Below, one piece after another: positions 39,943 through 51,042 of a stretch of DNA of 64,000 nucleotides. The position numbers were made by a program, and so were the translations under genes. The first letter of the stretch is position 1. The number at the start of each line of letters is the position of its first letter. The notes below the pieces were generated by a model. It ran no database searches. It was not told where the DNA came from and saw only the letters and a program-made list of their open reading frames with translations. The stretch lies in contig JAGCPK010000078.1 in NCBI GenBank assembly GCA_017965725.1, forward strand, positions 18,420 through 82,419. The letters run 5' to 3'. The stretch comes from Prevotella sp. (GTDB taxonomy: Bacteria; Bacteroidota; Bacteroidia; Bacteroidales; Bacteroidaceae).

Positions 39943-41250
39943 TTACTCATCATTTCTTTCACGTGCATAGGCATAGAGTTTACGCAGATAGTAACGCTTC
40001 ACGTCCGCCCAGTGATAATATGGGGCACAATCTGTGGGGATAGGCATCCGCGCTTCGCGTCCGTTCAGCAGCACACGCACCAGGGGATCGGGGTCGTTCT
40101 TATCAGTCCGATAGTGAATCAACATCACACTGCCCCCCATGGGTGAGATGCGATAATCTGCCCATCCAAGGACTTCAAGCGTGTCGAGACAGTCTGTCTG
40201 CAAACCGTAGCCATCGAGTTCCAACAGGCATACCAGCGACATCACCGTATTCTCGTGGGTACAGCGAATATGAACCACCGGATTATCAAGTTTCATGATG
40301 CTGTCGCCCATGTGAATCAGGTTCCAGAGAGGCTTACGCTGGAGGTATGGCTGATGACCGCCATTCAGTGTACAACCGCCATAGCGGATATAGGCCCATG
40401 CATTTCGTCGCAACCAATGGCGGTGGATATCTTCTGGGGTAAAGAGTTCGAATAACGATGTGCCTGCAGCGTTCTCCACGTATTGTGTACTGCCCGCAAG
40501 GTCGAAGAGTTGACGAGAGAGCACTGTTGCGTCGATATGCTTGGCATAATCAGCATCATTGAATAGCGCAGTAATCATTGCCTCAGTTTCCGGAGCCCAA
40601 CGGTCAGCAAACTCATTATAGCGGACCATCGTCAATGAATCCTTACGCAGTTCTTCCAACTTCCTGTCCTGTGGGTTCATCCACGACTGAAAGCGATGTG
40701 AGGCATTGACACTCATCCTCATCGGCTGATGGGCATGGGAGACCTGCAAAATGATTTCACCCATCGTGAGCAGGCAGTGGTTCTGTACAATGGAGCGGGC
40801 ATCGATATAAGTATTGTCGGTGAACATTTCTGGGAACCGCTGTGTCATCTGTTGCGCGATGTCCCGCGCCTGTTGCTTACCAGCATCCGTCAACTCTCCC
40901 GTACGATCCCGGGCATCGTTGCGCAAGAATGCCACGCAACTTAGCACGTCGCGCCCCAGTTCCGTCAACTTACCCAAGCTGTCGGCATGGGCGAGTGTAT
41001 GATATGGTGCGTCATAATACTCAGGGCGCTCCAGATAATAGGGCGAAGGACAACCATAATGGTTGATAAAGAAGGGTTTCTTATCTGGAGGCGGTGGGGT
41101 GTCCTGGGGCTTATCATTAAGGGTGAGGGCATAATACAATCCCGCTGCCCGACGCACATCGGCACGCAACTCCTCAGCCACCGTCTGTGCAGAGAGTGCG
41201 TGACAAATGGCAAGAAGGACAACAAGGGTACTAATCGTTCTTTGTTTCAT
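39943..41250 (-). CDS. Catalytically degenerate histidine phosphatase paralogue
   Basis: 435 aa. Signal peptide (about 1-21, ALSAQ). Full-length similarity to the neighbouring phosphatase: KPFFINHYG, GKLTELGRDVL, LTDAGKQQARDIAQQM, CTLNGGHQPY and TDCAPYYHW align block by block. However, SHYGRHGSRY is replaced by NHYGCPSPYY, so the nucleophilic His and the flanking Arg residues are gone, while the late HEN (THENTVMSL) remains. The reading frame is intact with normal codon use. A pseudoenzyme, perhaps a binding or regulatory partner of the active copy with which it shares an operon. Confidence 0.85.
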   Translation of the reverse strand: MKQRTISTLVVLLAICHALSAQTVAEELRADVRRAAGLYYALTLNDKPQDTPPPPDKKPFFINHYGCPSPYYLERPEYYDAPYHTLAHADSLGKLTELGRDVLSCVAFLRNDARDRTGELTDAGKQQARDIAQQMTQRFPEMFTDNTYIDARSIVQNHCLLTMGEIILQVSHAHQPMRMSVNASHRFQSWMNPQDRKLEELRKDSLTMVRYNEFADRWAPETEAMITALFNDADYAKHIDATVLSRQLFDLAGSTQYVENAAGTSLFELFTPEDIHRHWLRRNAWAYIRYGGCTLNGGHQPYLQRKPLWNLIHMGDSIMKLDNPVVHIRCTHENTVMSLVCLLELDGYGLQTDCLDTLEVLGWADYRISPMGGSVMLIHYRTDKNDPDPLVRVLLNGREARMPIPTDCAPYYHWADVKRYYLRKLYAYARERNDE

Positions 41251-41262
41251 GCAGTATGATCT

Positions 41263-42159
41263 TTATTTATCCTTGGCAGTGACTACCGTAACAATATAGG
41301 CACTCAATAACACTAAGATACCTGCAACAGGTTTGTCCCAGGTGAGGATATCCTGTCCCAGCATGATAGCTACAAATGAGGCAATGACGGGTTGGAGGTT
41401 CGTATAGATACTCACTGTCGTTGCCTGTAGATACTTCATCGCAAAGGGGATGAGAAAGAAGCCAAGGGCTGTAGCGCAGATGACGATGAATGCCATCTCA
41501 AACACACCATCCCAACCCCACGCAGCAGTATAGAGTGCATTGGCAGGAAGTTCAGGAATGGCGATAGGCACCGTGACGATAGCAGAAATCAGGAACACGT
41601 ATTTCATCTGTGTAACAGGCGAATATTTTGAGGCCACATTACGGGTGATAATCAAGTAGATGGCCCATGTCAGCACACTCAGGATGGCCAACGTGATACC
41701 TATCAGGTCGTTCTTGCCCGAGCCCAACGACTGGCTCATCAGCACCATTAACACGGCACCGGCGATACCCAGCAACACACCCAATGATTTCATCGGGGTG
41801 ATCTTCTCACCAATAGTCAAGGCAGCACAGAGCATCACGGCTACTGGCGTCAGCGTCGCAATGAGCGAGAAATACACAGGACTAGTATAGTCGAGTGCCC
41901 AGGCCGTCAGAGTCTGTGAGATGACAAAACCCAGCAATCCACCGATAAGGATGGTAATCAGGTCTTTCTTTTCAACTTTCTCCTTGGGCAGGAAGGCTGC
42001 GATAATCCAAAAAAGGATACAGGCCCCCAACGAGCGGGAAGCCATATAGCCCATAGGTGTCACCCAATCGGTGAGTAGGAGTTTAGTCACAGGAACGCCT
42101 AATCCGAAAATGGTGTTGGCCAGGAAGATGGCGCTGTGCGCCTGGAGTTTTTTATTCAT
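41263..42159 (-). CDS. EamA/DMT-family transporter
   Basis: 298 aa with ten predicted membrane helices in two EamA repeats. The first (about 5-135) contains IFGLGVPVTKLLL and YTSPVYFSLIATLTPVAVML, the second (about 150-290) contains WAIYLIITRNV and ATTVSIYTNLQPVIASFVA, a hallmark of the family. Drug/metabolite exporters of this type move amino acids or nucleotide-like metabolites; the substrate is unknown. Co-directional with the HExxH protein upstream and the phosphatase pair downstream. Confidence 0.9.
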   Translation of the reverse strand: MNKKLQAHSAIFLANTIFGLGVPVTKLLLTDWVTPMGYMASRSLGACILFWIIAAFLPKEKVEKKDLITILIGGLLGFVISQTLTAWALDYTSPVYFSLIATLTPVAVMLCAALTIGEKITPMKSLGVLLGIAGAVLMVLMSQSLGSGKNDLIGITLAILSVLTWAIYLIITRNVASKYSPVTQMKYVFLISAIVTVPIAIPELPANALYTAAWGWDGVFEMAFIVICATALGFFLIPFAMKYLQATTVSIYTNLQPVIASFVAIMLGQDILTWDKPVAGILVLLSAYIVTVVTAKDK

Positions 42160-42161
42160 AT

Positions 42162-42188
42162 TTGATAGGGTTAATGGGATTAATGGGT
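42162..42188. repeat. Tandem TTAATGGG spacer between the HExxH gene and the EamA gene
   Basis: Plus strand: TTAATGGGA (42171-42179) and TTAATGGGT (42180-42188), with a shorter related unit before. The stop of the HExxH gene (42180-42182) lies in the second unit. Units are 7-9 bp. Confidence 0.6.
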
Positions 42189-42647
42189 GGGATGATATTT
42201 CTTATAGTGTTCGAGGCGTTTCTGTAGCGACATCTTGGCATACTGTCGCCACTCCGTCGCTGGCCCCTTCAGATAACCCAGGTCATGCATTCGCCCGTAG
42301 GCCTCCAATTCGAAGGGATTCAGCAGATAGGCAGCATTCTTCAGTTGTCGCCTCATCCGAAGCCCCTTCACACAATACCATAAATATAATAGGTAGAAAC
42401 GGAGCCACGAGTCACCACACGACTGTGCCTGACGAAGATGGATCATCTCATGATTCTTCATGGTGTTATACGAGGCATTGAAGTTATCAGCCATCTCCTG
42501 CGTCGGAGCAAGAATCTTGCCAAAGAATGTCAGCCCATCATAGCCCTTGGGGAGCCAGAAGGTGTTCACCACAGCGGGCATATCGGCAATCCTACTCGGA
42601 CGCACAGCCCGCCACATGATGGGTATAATCTGAAACATCATTCGCAT
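42180..42647 (-). CDS. Unknown protein with HExxH motif
   Basis: 155 aa from the ATG at 42647; ATGs at 42641 and 42638 are in frame. The open frame continues far upstream but across the ligA promoter and into ligA, so it is rejected. NHEMIHLRQ gives a zincin-type HExxH motif, followed by WLRFYLLYLWYCVKG, a hydrophobic segment, and a basic C-terminus (ENPFELEAYGR-like piece: LNPFELEAYGRMHD, whose Glu could be the third ligand). It may be a small membrane-associated metallopeptidase-like protein. The -7 element ends 8 bp before the first ATG. Confidence 0.75.
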   Translation of the reverse strand: MRMMFQIIPIMWRAVRPSRIADMPAVVNTFWLPKGYDGLTFFGKILAPTQEMADNFNASYNTMKNHEMIHLRQAQSCGDSWLRFYLLYLWYCVKGLRMRRQLKNAAYLLNPFELEAYGRMHDLGYLKGPATEWRQYAKMSLQKRLEHYKKYHPTH

Positions 42648-42655
42648 AACGGCTG

Positions 42656-42663
42656 CAAAGGTA
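42656..42663 (-). promoter_or_regulatory. -7 element for the HExxH-EamA-phosphatase operon
   Basis: TACCTTTG on the minus strand, 8 bp from the first ATG, predicting a leader of two or three bases at most. Confidence 0.68.
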
Positions 42664-42670
42664 CAAAAAA

Positions 42671-42702
42671 AAGTAAAAAGGTAAAAAAGTAAAAAGGTAA
42701 AA
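42671..42702. repeat. Two perfect 16-bp copies between divergent promoters
   Basis: AAGTAAAAAGGTAAAA occurs twice head to tail (42671-42686, 42687-42702), itself made of 8-bp GTAAAAAG-like words as in the mce-mmdA spacer. It lies between the -7 elements of the HExxH gene and ligA. Confidence 0.88.
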
Positions 42703-42725
42703 GATGTTATTAATCTTTTTTTTCG

Positions 42726-45814
<3,089 letters not shown>

Positions 45815-45895
45815 ATGTACAAAAAGAACCTTCCTTATGTCTATGATTTTTTCATCGCTCAAAATCTGACATAATCTACGCCAATTTTATTTAAA

Positions 45896-46567
45896 CTAAT
45901 ACACACGAGGGCCAAAGATGGCAGTGCCAATACGGACCATCGTGGAACCTGTGTCGAGGGCGATAGGATAGTCTTCGCTCATGCCCCAGGAACGTTCACA
46001 AAAGGCATCGTCTTCGTCAAAATATTTTGCCTTGACCTCGTCATAAAAATCACGGGCAGTCTGCATCTCACGACGAATTTGGTCAGGGTCATCGACAAAC
46101 GAAGCCATCATCATCAGACCACAGATACGGACATACTGCATCTGACGCCACTCGCCCGCCTCAAGGAGTTCGCGACAGGCATCGAGGGTGAGGCCGTACT
46201 TGGTGCTCTCCTCCGCAATATGGAGTTCGAGAAGGACCTTGATGACACGCCCGGAACGCTCAGCCTGCTTATTAATCTCCCGCAAGAGACGGATAGAGTC
46301 AACGGCCTGGATCATAGTGACATAAGGTGCGATATATTTTACCTTATTGGTCTGAAGGTGACCAATGAAATGCCACTCGATATCCTTAGGCAACGACTCG
46401 TGCTTCTGGCGCAACTCCTGCTCGTGACTCTCGCCAAACACACGTTGTCCTTCAGCGTAGGCCGCCTCAATATACTCGTTGGGATGATACTTGGAGATGG
46501 CTACCAGACGAACGCCCTGCGGCAGCGAATCGAGCACCTCATGAAGATGACCTTTGACGTCGTACAT
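45896..46567 (-). CDS. YggS/PROSC-family PLP-binding protein
   Basis: 223 aa from the ATG at 46567 (MYDVKGHL); a TTG two codons earlier is less likely. Single-domain alanine racemase-like barrel with Lys26 (VAISKYHP) as PLP lysine, FGESHEQEL, WHFIGHLQTNKVKYIAPYV cut as family motif, and a C-terminal GTAIFGPR phosphate-binding loop. It keeps PLP homeostasis and has no known enzyme activity. Last gene of pseudokinase-DUF4494-yggS; separated from the DUF4494 stop by 2 bp. Confidence 0.92.
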   Translation of the reverse strand: MYDVKGHLHEVLDSLPQGVRLVAISKYHPNEYIEAAYAEGQRVFGESHEQELRQKHESLPKDIEWHFIGHLQTNKVKYIAPYVTMIQAVDSIRLLREINKQAERSGRVIKVLLELHIAEESTKYGLTLDACRELLEAGEWRQMQYVRICGLMMMASFVDDPDQIRREMQTARDFYDEVKAKYFDEDDAFCERSWGMSEDYPIALDTGSTMVRIGTAIFGPRVY

Positions 46568-46569
46568 TA

Positions 46570-47022
46570 TCAAGAATTTTTCTTGTACTCAAAAACATCC
46601 ATTGTGGTGGTCTCACTCATGGAGGCAACGACATAGTTGATCATCGTACCGCCCATCACCTCGTCGATATTCTTCACTGCGTCATTGAACGAGCCCGCGT
46701 TGATGAGATAATAGACATTGGAACGCTTCTCCTTTTCGGTCTTCTCGTCGATGGTAATAAACTGAAGTTTTGCCTTATACCACTTGTCGGCCATATCCTG
46801 ATCTGCGAAGAAAATCTCTCTATAGGAGGCTTTCTTGATATCGGCCACATCAAATTCACCACTGATATAGGAAGACATCTCCTCAATGATGCGCTCCTCA
46901 GCCTCACTGAAACTGAGGGCATCAACCACATAACTTTCTGTCACTTTCTTCTGCAAGCCGTCTTCCATCACTTTCTCATAACGGATCTTGCACTCAAACC
47001 AATCTGCAGATCTTGATCTCAT
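46570..47022 (-). CDS. DUF4494 protein
   Basis: 150 aa, no signal peptide. Starts with a strand-rich part (SADWFECKIRYEKVMEDGLQ) and continues with SYVVDALSFSEAEERIIEEM and a KWYKAKLQFITIDEKTEKEK segment. I recognise this as DUF4494, which is found next to yggS in Bacteroidales. Function unknown. The ATG is the last triplet of a five-heptamer spacer. Confidence 0.85.
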   Translation of the reverse strand: MRSRSADWFECKIRYEKVMEDGLQKKVTESYVVDALSFSEAEERIIEEMSSYISGEFDVADIKKASYREIFFADQDMADKWYKAKLQFITIDEKTEKEKRSNVYYLINAGSFNDAVKNIDEVMGGTMINYVVASMSETTTMDVFEYKKNS

Positions 47023-47054
47023 CTTTATATTTACAATTTATAATGTACAATTTA
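47020..47054. repeat. Five exact 7-bp units from pseudokinase stop to DUF4494 start
   Basis: Coding strand: TAAATTG, TACATTA, TAAATTG, TAAATAT and AAAGATG. The first triplet is the stop codon, the last the start codon; 35 bp in all. The unit TAAATTG is shared with the ruvX-def spacer. Confidence 0.9.
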
Positions 47055-48344
47055 CTCCTCTTTCTTGAGGCCGAGGTTGTTAGTATCAGATTTCTTCTCC
47101 ATTTCGGCCTTTTTCTTCTCCGTCAGTTGCTCAATAATCTCCGAGGCGATACGCTGGGTGGTCTCACTGCTCAACGAAGAGTTGGAAGCCAGTTCGCGCT
47201 GCTTCTCAACGAGTTCCTTCATCACCTCCTCACTGTTGGCCTTGAAATTCTTCTCGCTGTTGTTCATACGCTCATTATTGTAGATTTTCGAGAGGATGAG
47301 ATCAGCAGCCTGCGTGTATTGCTTACGGAAAATCTGCTCGGCCTTAGCCTCAAACTCACGCATTTTCTTGTCATCGACCTTATCGGAGTCGTTCATCATA
47401 TAATCCTGGATAGCACGGGCGATGGTGGCGGAATCGGCATCAGGGCCTAACTCTGTAAGCGGATTGAAGCCATCATCGAGCAGATCATCAACAACGGGTT
47501 CCTCGACGGGCTTGACAAACTCGACGGGTTCCGTGTTGGGCATCATCTCGAAGAACATACCCACAACGATGAGGGCGACAGCCAAAGCAGCAATAGCCAG
47601 TGTGCCCGTACGACGGATAACGCGACTACGCTTCAAGTGGCTATACATATCCTCGACGGAGGCATAGCGGTCAGCAGGATTCTCTGCCGTTGCCTTCTGG
47701 ATAACATGCTTCAGTTCGAAGGGAAGACCCGAGGAAGCATAGAGGTAGTCGATGAACTTACCTAATGAATAGACATCGCTTCGATCGTCACAAGTACCCT
47801 CGGACATCACCTCGGGAGCGACATAGTCCTCCACCCCTTCAAACATCTCCTCCTGCGACTTCAGAGGCAGGAAGAATGAGCCGTGGAGCAACAGGCGTAC
47901 GCTGTTGTCGGTCTTACGCACCAACACGTTGGAAGGTGCGAAACAAAGGTACTGGATGCCCTGCTGGTGCAGTTCGGTTGTGACAGCAACCAGGTCACTG
48001 ATGGTGGAATCCATAAAATCACGCTTCGCTACGACAGAAGGACTGTCGTTGAGCAGTTGCTCGACAGTGATGTAATTGCCCAACTCAACAGCAACGGCAT
48101 AGACACCGTCGTCGCCCTCGTTAGGCGTGAAGCGCAACTGGTGTTTGTTCTTGACTTGTGCCAGTGCCTCGCACTGCTTGGTAATACACGAATTGAACGA
48201 GATATTGTCGGCCAACTCGTCGTGGAATTCCACAAAGTTACTGTATTTGCCGTCTATCAGCCGCTTGTAGAAGTAGCCGTACGGCAGGCGCAACTTATTG
48301 GTTTTGCGCACATCACGTGTCTCTATCAGTTCTTCGTAATTCAT
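47052..48344 (-). CDS. Membrane-anchored protein pseudokinase
   Basis: 430 aa from the ATG at 48344. A protein-kinase-like domain (about 1-245) without the usual catalytic residues: no Gly loop or VAIK Lys is visible. The catalytic loop reads QYLCFAPSNVLV where HRDLKPxN is expected, and LLHGSF stands for DFG. Structural motifs remain (VAPEV for APE; DDRSDVYSLGKFIDYL). A single membrane helix follows (about 258-278, AIAALAVALIVVGMFF), then an acidic linker and a charged coiled coil (about 330-430). Probably a scaffold or sensor. First gene of the operon with DUF4494 and yggS. Confidence 0.85.
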   Translation of the reverse strand: MNYEELIETRDVRKTNKLRLPYGYFYKRLIDGKYSNFVEFHDELADNISFNSCITKQCEALAQVKNKHQLRFTPNEGDDGVYAVAVELGNYITVEQLLNDSPSVVAKRDFMDSTISDLVAVTTELHQQGIQYLCFAPSNVLVRKTDNSVRLLLHGSFFLPLKSQEEMFEGVEDYVAPEVMSEGTCDDRSDVYSLGKFIDYLYASSGLPFELKHVIQKATAENPADRYASVEDMYSHLKRSRVIRRTGTLAIAALAVALIVVGMFFEMMPNTEPVEFVKPVEEPVVDDLLDDGFNPLTELGPDADSATIARAIQDYMMNDSDKVDDKKMREFEAKAEQIFRKQYTQAADLILSKIYNNERMNNSEKNFKANSEEVMKELVEKQRELASNSSLSSETTQRIASEIIEQLTEKKKAEMEKKSDTNNLGLKKEE

Positions 48345-48365
48345 CGTTTTTTCGAAATTTCGGTG

Positions 48366-48373
48366 CAAAAGTA
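48366..48373 (-). promoter_or_regulatory. -7 element for the pseudokinase operon
   Basis: TACTTTTG on the minus strand, 21 bp before the ATG at 48344. Confidence 0.65.
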
Positions 48374-48416
48374 CACAATTAAACTGAAAAAGGAACACGA
48401 ATTAAAAAAAAAGTTG

Positions 48417-48424
48417 TACCTTTG
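48417..48424 (+). promoter_or_regulatory. -7 element for the aminotransferase gene
   Basis: TACCTTTG followed by CACC, 23 bp before the ATG at 48448. Confidence 0.7.
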
Positions 48425-48447
48425 CACCGTTTTTAATTAATTAAAAG

Positions 48448-49653
48448 ATGCCAGAGATATCAGTACGCGGCCTTGAAATGCCCGAGTCGCCTATCAGGAA
48501 ACTCGCCCCGCTTGCCGCCGCCGCTAAGAAAAAGGGAACGAAGGTATATCACCTGAACATCGGTCAGCCTGACCTGCCAACACCCCAAGTAGGACTTGAC
48601 GCACTGAAGCAGATAGACCGTAACATCCTCGAGTATTCACCCTCGCAGGGTTACTTGAGTTATCGCGAGAAACTCGTAGATTACTACGCGAAATACGATA
48701 TCAACGTCACTGCGGAGGACATCATCATCACCAGCGGAGGTTCGGAGGCGGTACTCTTCGCCTTCCTCTCTTGTCTGAATCCTGGCGACGAGATCATCGT
48801 GCCAGAACCTGCCTATGCCAACTATATGGCCTTCGCCATCTCAGCAGGTGCGAAGATACGCACTATTGCCACGACTATTGAGGAGGGTTTCTCTCTACCA
48901 AAGGTGGAGAAATTCGAGGAACTCATCAACGAGCGCACCCGTGCCATTATGATCTGCAACCCCAACAACCCGACGGGTTATCTCTATACCCGTCGCGAGA
49001 TGAATCAGATACGCGACCTGGTGAAGAAATACGACCTGTATCTCTTCAGCGACGAGGTGTATCGCGAATATATCTACACAGGTTCACCTTATATTTCGGC
49101 CTGTCATCTGGAGGGCATCGAGCAGAACGTGATCCTCATCGACTCCGTGTCGAAGCGCTACAGTGAGTGTGGTATCCGTATCGGAGCCCTCATCACAAAG
49201 AACACAGAAGTACGCAAGGCTGTGATGAAGTTCTGTCAGGCACGCCTATCCCCACCTCTCATCGGACAGATTGTGGCAGAGGCCTCACTGGATACGCCAG
49301 AGGAATACCTGCGCGAGGTCTATGACGAATATGTGGAGAGAAGGAAATGCCTCATCGACGGCCTGAACCGTATCTCGGGTGTCTATTCCCCCATCCCGAT
49401 GGGAGCCTTCTACACTGTCGCCAAACTGCCCGTAGATGATGCGGAGAAGTTCTGTCGCTGGTGCCTCGCAGAGTTTGAGTATGAAGGCGAGACGGTGATG
49501 ATGGCCCCTGCAGCAGGCTTCTATACCACACCAGGTGCCGGAATCAATCAGGTGCGTATCGCCTACGTGCTGAAGAAGAAAGACCTGGAGCGTGCTTTGT
49601 TCGTATTGAGGAAGGCCTTGGAGGCTTATCCAGGCAGAGTCGATGAAGATTGA
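48448..49653 (+). CDS. Class I/II pyridoxal-phosphate aminotransferase (AspC-like)
   Basis: 401 aa. Fold-type I aminotransferase. Seen are HLNIGQPDLPTP at the N-terminus, SGGSEAVLFAF, the substrate-pocket NPNNPTGYLYT, DEVYREYIY, the PLP Lys236 in SVSKRYSECG and the late RIAYVL Arg. The pattern fits the aspartate/aromatic aminotransferase branch; the exact amino acid is not clear from sequence. Its stop TGA lies in the first unit of an ATTGAAC heptamer spacer. Confidence 0.92.
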   Translation: MPEISVRGLEMPESPIRKLAPLAAAAKKKGTKVYHLNIGQPDLPTPQVGLDALKQIDRNILEYSPSQGYLSYREKLVDYYAKYDINVTAEDIIITSGGSEAVLFAFLSCLNPGDEIIVPEPAYANYMAFAISAGAKIRTIATTIEEGFSLPKVEKFEELINERTRAIMICNPNNPTGYLYTRREMNQIRDLVKKYDLYLFSDEVYREYIYTGSPYISACHLEGIEQNVILIDSVSKRYSECGIRIGALITKNTEVRKAVMKFCQARLSPPLIGQIVAEASLDTPEEYLREVYDEYVERRKCLIDGLNRISGVYSPIPMGAFYTVAKLPVDDAEKFCRWCLAEFEYEGETVMMAPAAGFYTTPGAGINQVRIAYVLKKKDLERALFVLRKALEAYPGRVDED

Positions 49654-49676
49654 ACATTGACCATTGAACATTGAAT
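49649..49676. repeat. 7-bp tandem repeat (ATTGAAC x4) carrying a stop and a TTG start codon
   Basis: ATTGAAC, ATTGACC, ATTGAAC and ATTGAAT are head to tail. The first contains the aminotransferase stop TGA (49651-49653). The last contains the TTG at 49671 used as the start of the permease gene. The same element lies in the opposite relation to its genes at 56387-56414. Confidence 0.92.
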
Positions 49677-50915
49677 CTACCGTTTTTCATAGCAAAAAGA
49701 ATCTATAGTGATCAGGGCGACAAGCGGAAAGTGAGTCGCCCTGCCATTCGTATTGCCACCATCGGTGTAGGCATCGGACTGGCAGTGATGATTGTCACCG
49801 TCAGCGTCGTGCTCGGATTCCAGCACACCATCCGCGACAAGGTGGTGGGTTTTGGAAGCCATATACAGGTGCAGAACTTCATGACCTTCAATTCCACCGA
49901 CCGCTACCCTATCTGCATCAACGACAGTATGATGGAAGTGCTCAACGGACTGAAGGGTGTCAGGCATGCGGAACGCTACGCCATCACACAGGGTATCCTG
50001 AAGACCGACGAAGACTTCCTCGGTGTGATGTTCAAAGGCATAGGACCAGAATACGACCTGACCTTCCTTCGACAGAACCTCGTGGAAGGAGAGATCCCTA
50101 CGTTTAGCGACACGACAAGTACCAACAAACTATTGCTCTCACGGATGATTGCCGACAAACTGAAACTGAAGACGGGTGACAAGGTGTTTGCCTACTTCAT
50201 CGATGAGAGCGTGCGCACCCGCCATTATACCATTGTGGGCATCTACCAGACGAACATGACACGCTTCGACGAGGCACTCTGTTTCACCGACCTCTATGCC
50301 GCCGTCAAACTCAATGGATGGGAGGAAGACCAGGTGACAGGCGTGGAACTGCTGGTGAACGACTTCGATCAACTCGAGGTATCGGAGGATGATGTCGTCG
50401 AGAAAGTAAACCGCAGCATGGACAAATATGGCAACACCCTCTCCTCGCAAACCATCTACGAGGCCTATCCCCAAGTGTTCACATGGCTCGAATTGCTCGA
50501 CATCAACGTGTGGATCATCCTCGCGCTAATGGTATGCGTGGCAGGATTCACCATGATTAGTGGATTGCTAATCATCATTCTCGAACGCACGCAGATGATC
50601 GGTGTGCTGAAAGCACTCGGAGCCCGCAACAAAACCATCCGCCACACCTTCCTATGGTTTGCCGCCTTCATTATCGGACAAGGACTGCTTCTTGGCAACA
50701 TTCTCGGGTTCGGTATCATCCTGTTGCAAAGGACGACAGGCCTACTCACCCTCGACCCACAGACCTATTATGTGAGTGAGGTGCCGATGGAAATCAACAT
50801 ACCCCTCTTCGTATTGCTCAACATCGCCACCCTGCTCATCAGTATCTTCGTTCTCATCGCACCAAGTTTCCTGATTTCGCATATCCACCCCGCGAAATCG
50901 ATGCGATATGAGTAA
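49671..50915 (+). CDS. LolC/E-type (FtsX-family) ABC transporter permease
   Basis: 414 aa. Starts at TTG (49671); no nearby ATG or GTG fits, and the sequence LPFFIAKRIYSD right after the start matches the conserved beginning of the family. Four membrane helices: one near the N-terminus (about 25-47), a large periplasmic MacB-like domain (about 50-265), then three helices near the C-terminus (about 280-400, MISGLLIIILERTQMIGVLK is the FtsX signature). Lipoprotein-releasing systems of this type need a separate ATPase, which is not in this window. Confidence 0.88.
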   Translation: MNLPFFIAKRIYSDQGDKRKVSRPAIRIATIGVGIGLAVMIVTVSVVLGFQHTIRDKVVGFGSHIQVQNFMTFNSTDRYPICINDSMMEVLNGLKGVRHAERYAITQGILKTDEDFLGVMFKGIGPEYDLTFLRQNLVEGEIPTFSDTTSTNKLLLSRMIADKLKLKTGDKVFAYFIDESVRTRHYTIVGIYQTNMTRFDEALCFTDLYAAVKLNGWEEDQVTGVELLVNDFDQLEVSEDDVVEKVNRSMDKYGNTLSSQTIYEAYPQVFTWLELLDINVWIILALMVCVAGFTMISGLLIIILERTQMIGVLKALGARNKTIRHTFLWFAAFIIGQGLLLGNILGFGIILLQRTTGLLTLDPQTYYVSEVPMEINIPLFVLLNIATLLISIFVLIAPSFLISHIHPAKSMRYE

Positions 50916-50969
50916 ATAATGTCCGAAAATACCTCTAAAATTATCAATATACTTTTTTAACGTAATTTA

Positions 50970-50996
50970 TTGCACATAATTTTTGGAAATGTGCAG
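50970..50996. promoter_or_regulatory. Operator-like dyad 1 upstream of the acyl-CoA synthetase promoter
   Basis: The arms TGCACAT (50971-50977) and ATGTGCA (50989-50995) flank 11 bp. The 27-bp site matches dyad 2 at 20 of 27 positions and covers the expected -33 region (TTTG at 50982-50985). Confidence 0.72.
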
Positions 50997-51005
50997 AAAA
51001 TGATA

Positions 51006-51013
51006 TACCTTTG
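51006..51013 (+). promoter_or_regulatory. -7 element for the acyl-CoA synthetase operon
   Basis: TACCTTTG, 29 bp before the ATG at 51043. TTTG 20 bp upstream (50982-50985) can serve as the -33 box. Confidence 0.75.
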
Positions 51014-51037
51014 CACAAAATTTTGAAATTTGTGCAA
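51011..51037. promoter_or_regulatory. Operator-like dyad 2 at the transcription start
   Basis: TTGCACAAA (51011-51019) and its exact complement TTTGTGCAA (51029-51037) flank 9 bp. It overlaps the end of the -7 box and the start point, and lies 41 bp from dyad 1. It could be bound by a repressor or fold as a hairpin in the leader. Confidence 0.78.
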
Positions 51038-51042
51038 TTTTA

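Noticed and set aside
39943-41250. Frameshifted pseudogene
   Set aside because: The frame is intact over 435 codons with a signal peptide and conserved blocks to the end; only the catalytic motif is replaced, so a pseudoenzyme fits better.
48385-48416. Period-7 array between the pseudokinase and aminotransferase promoters
   Set aside because: The stretch is A-rich but shows no 7- or 8-bp periodicity on inspection.
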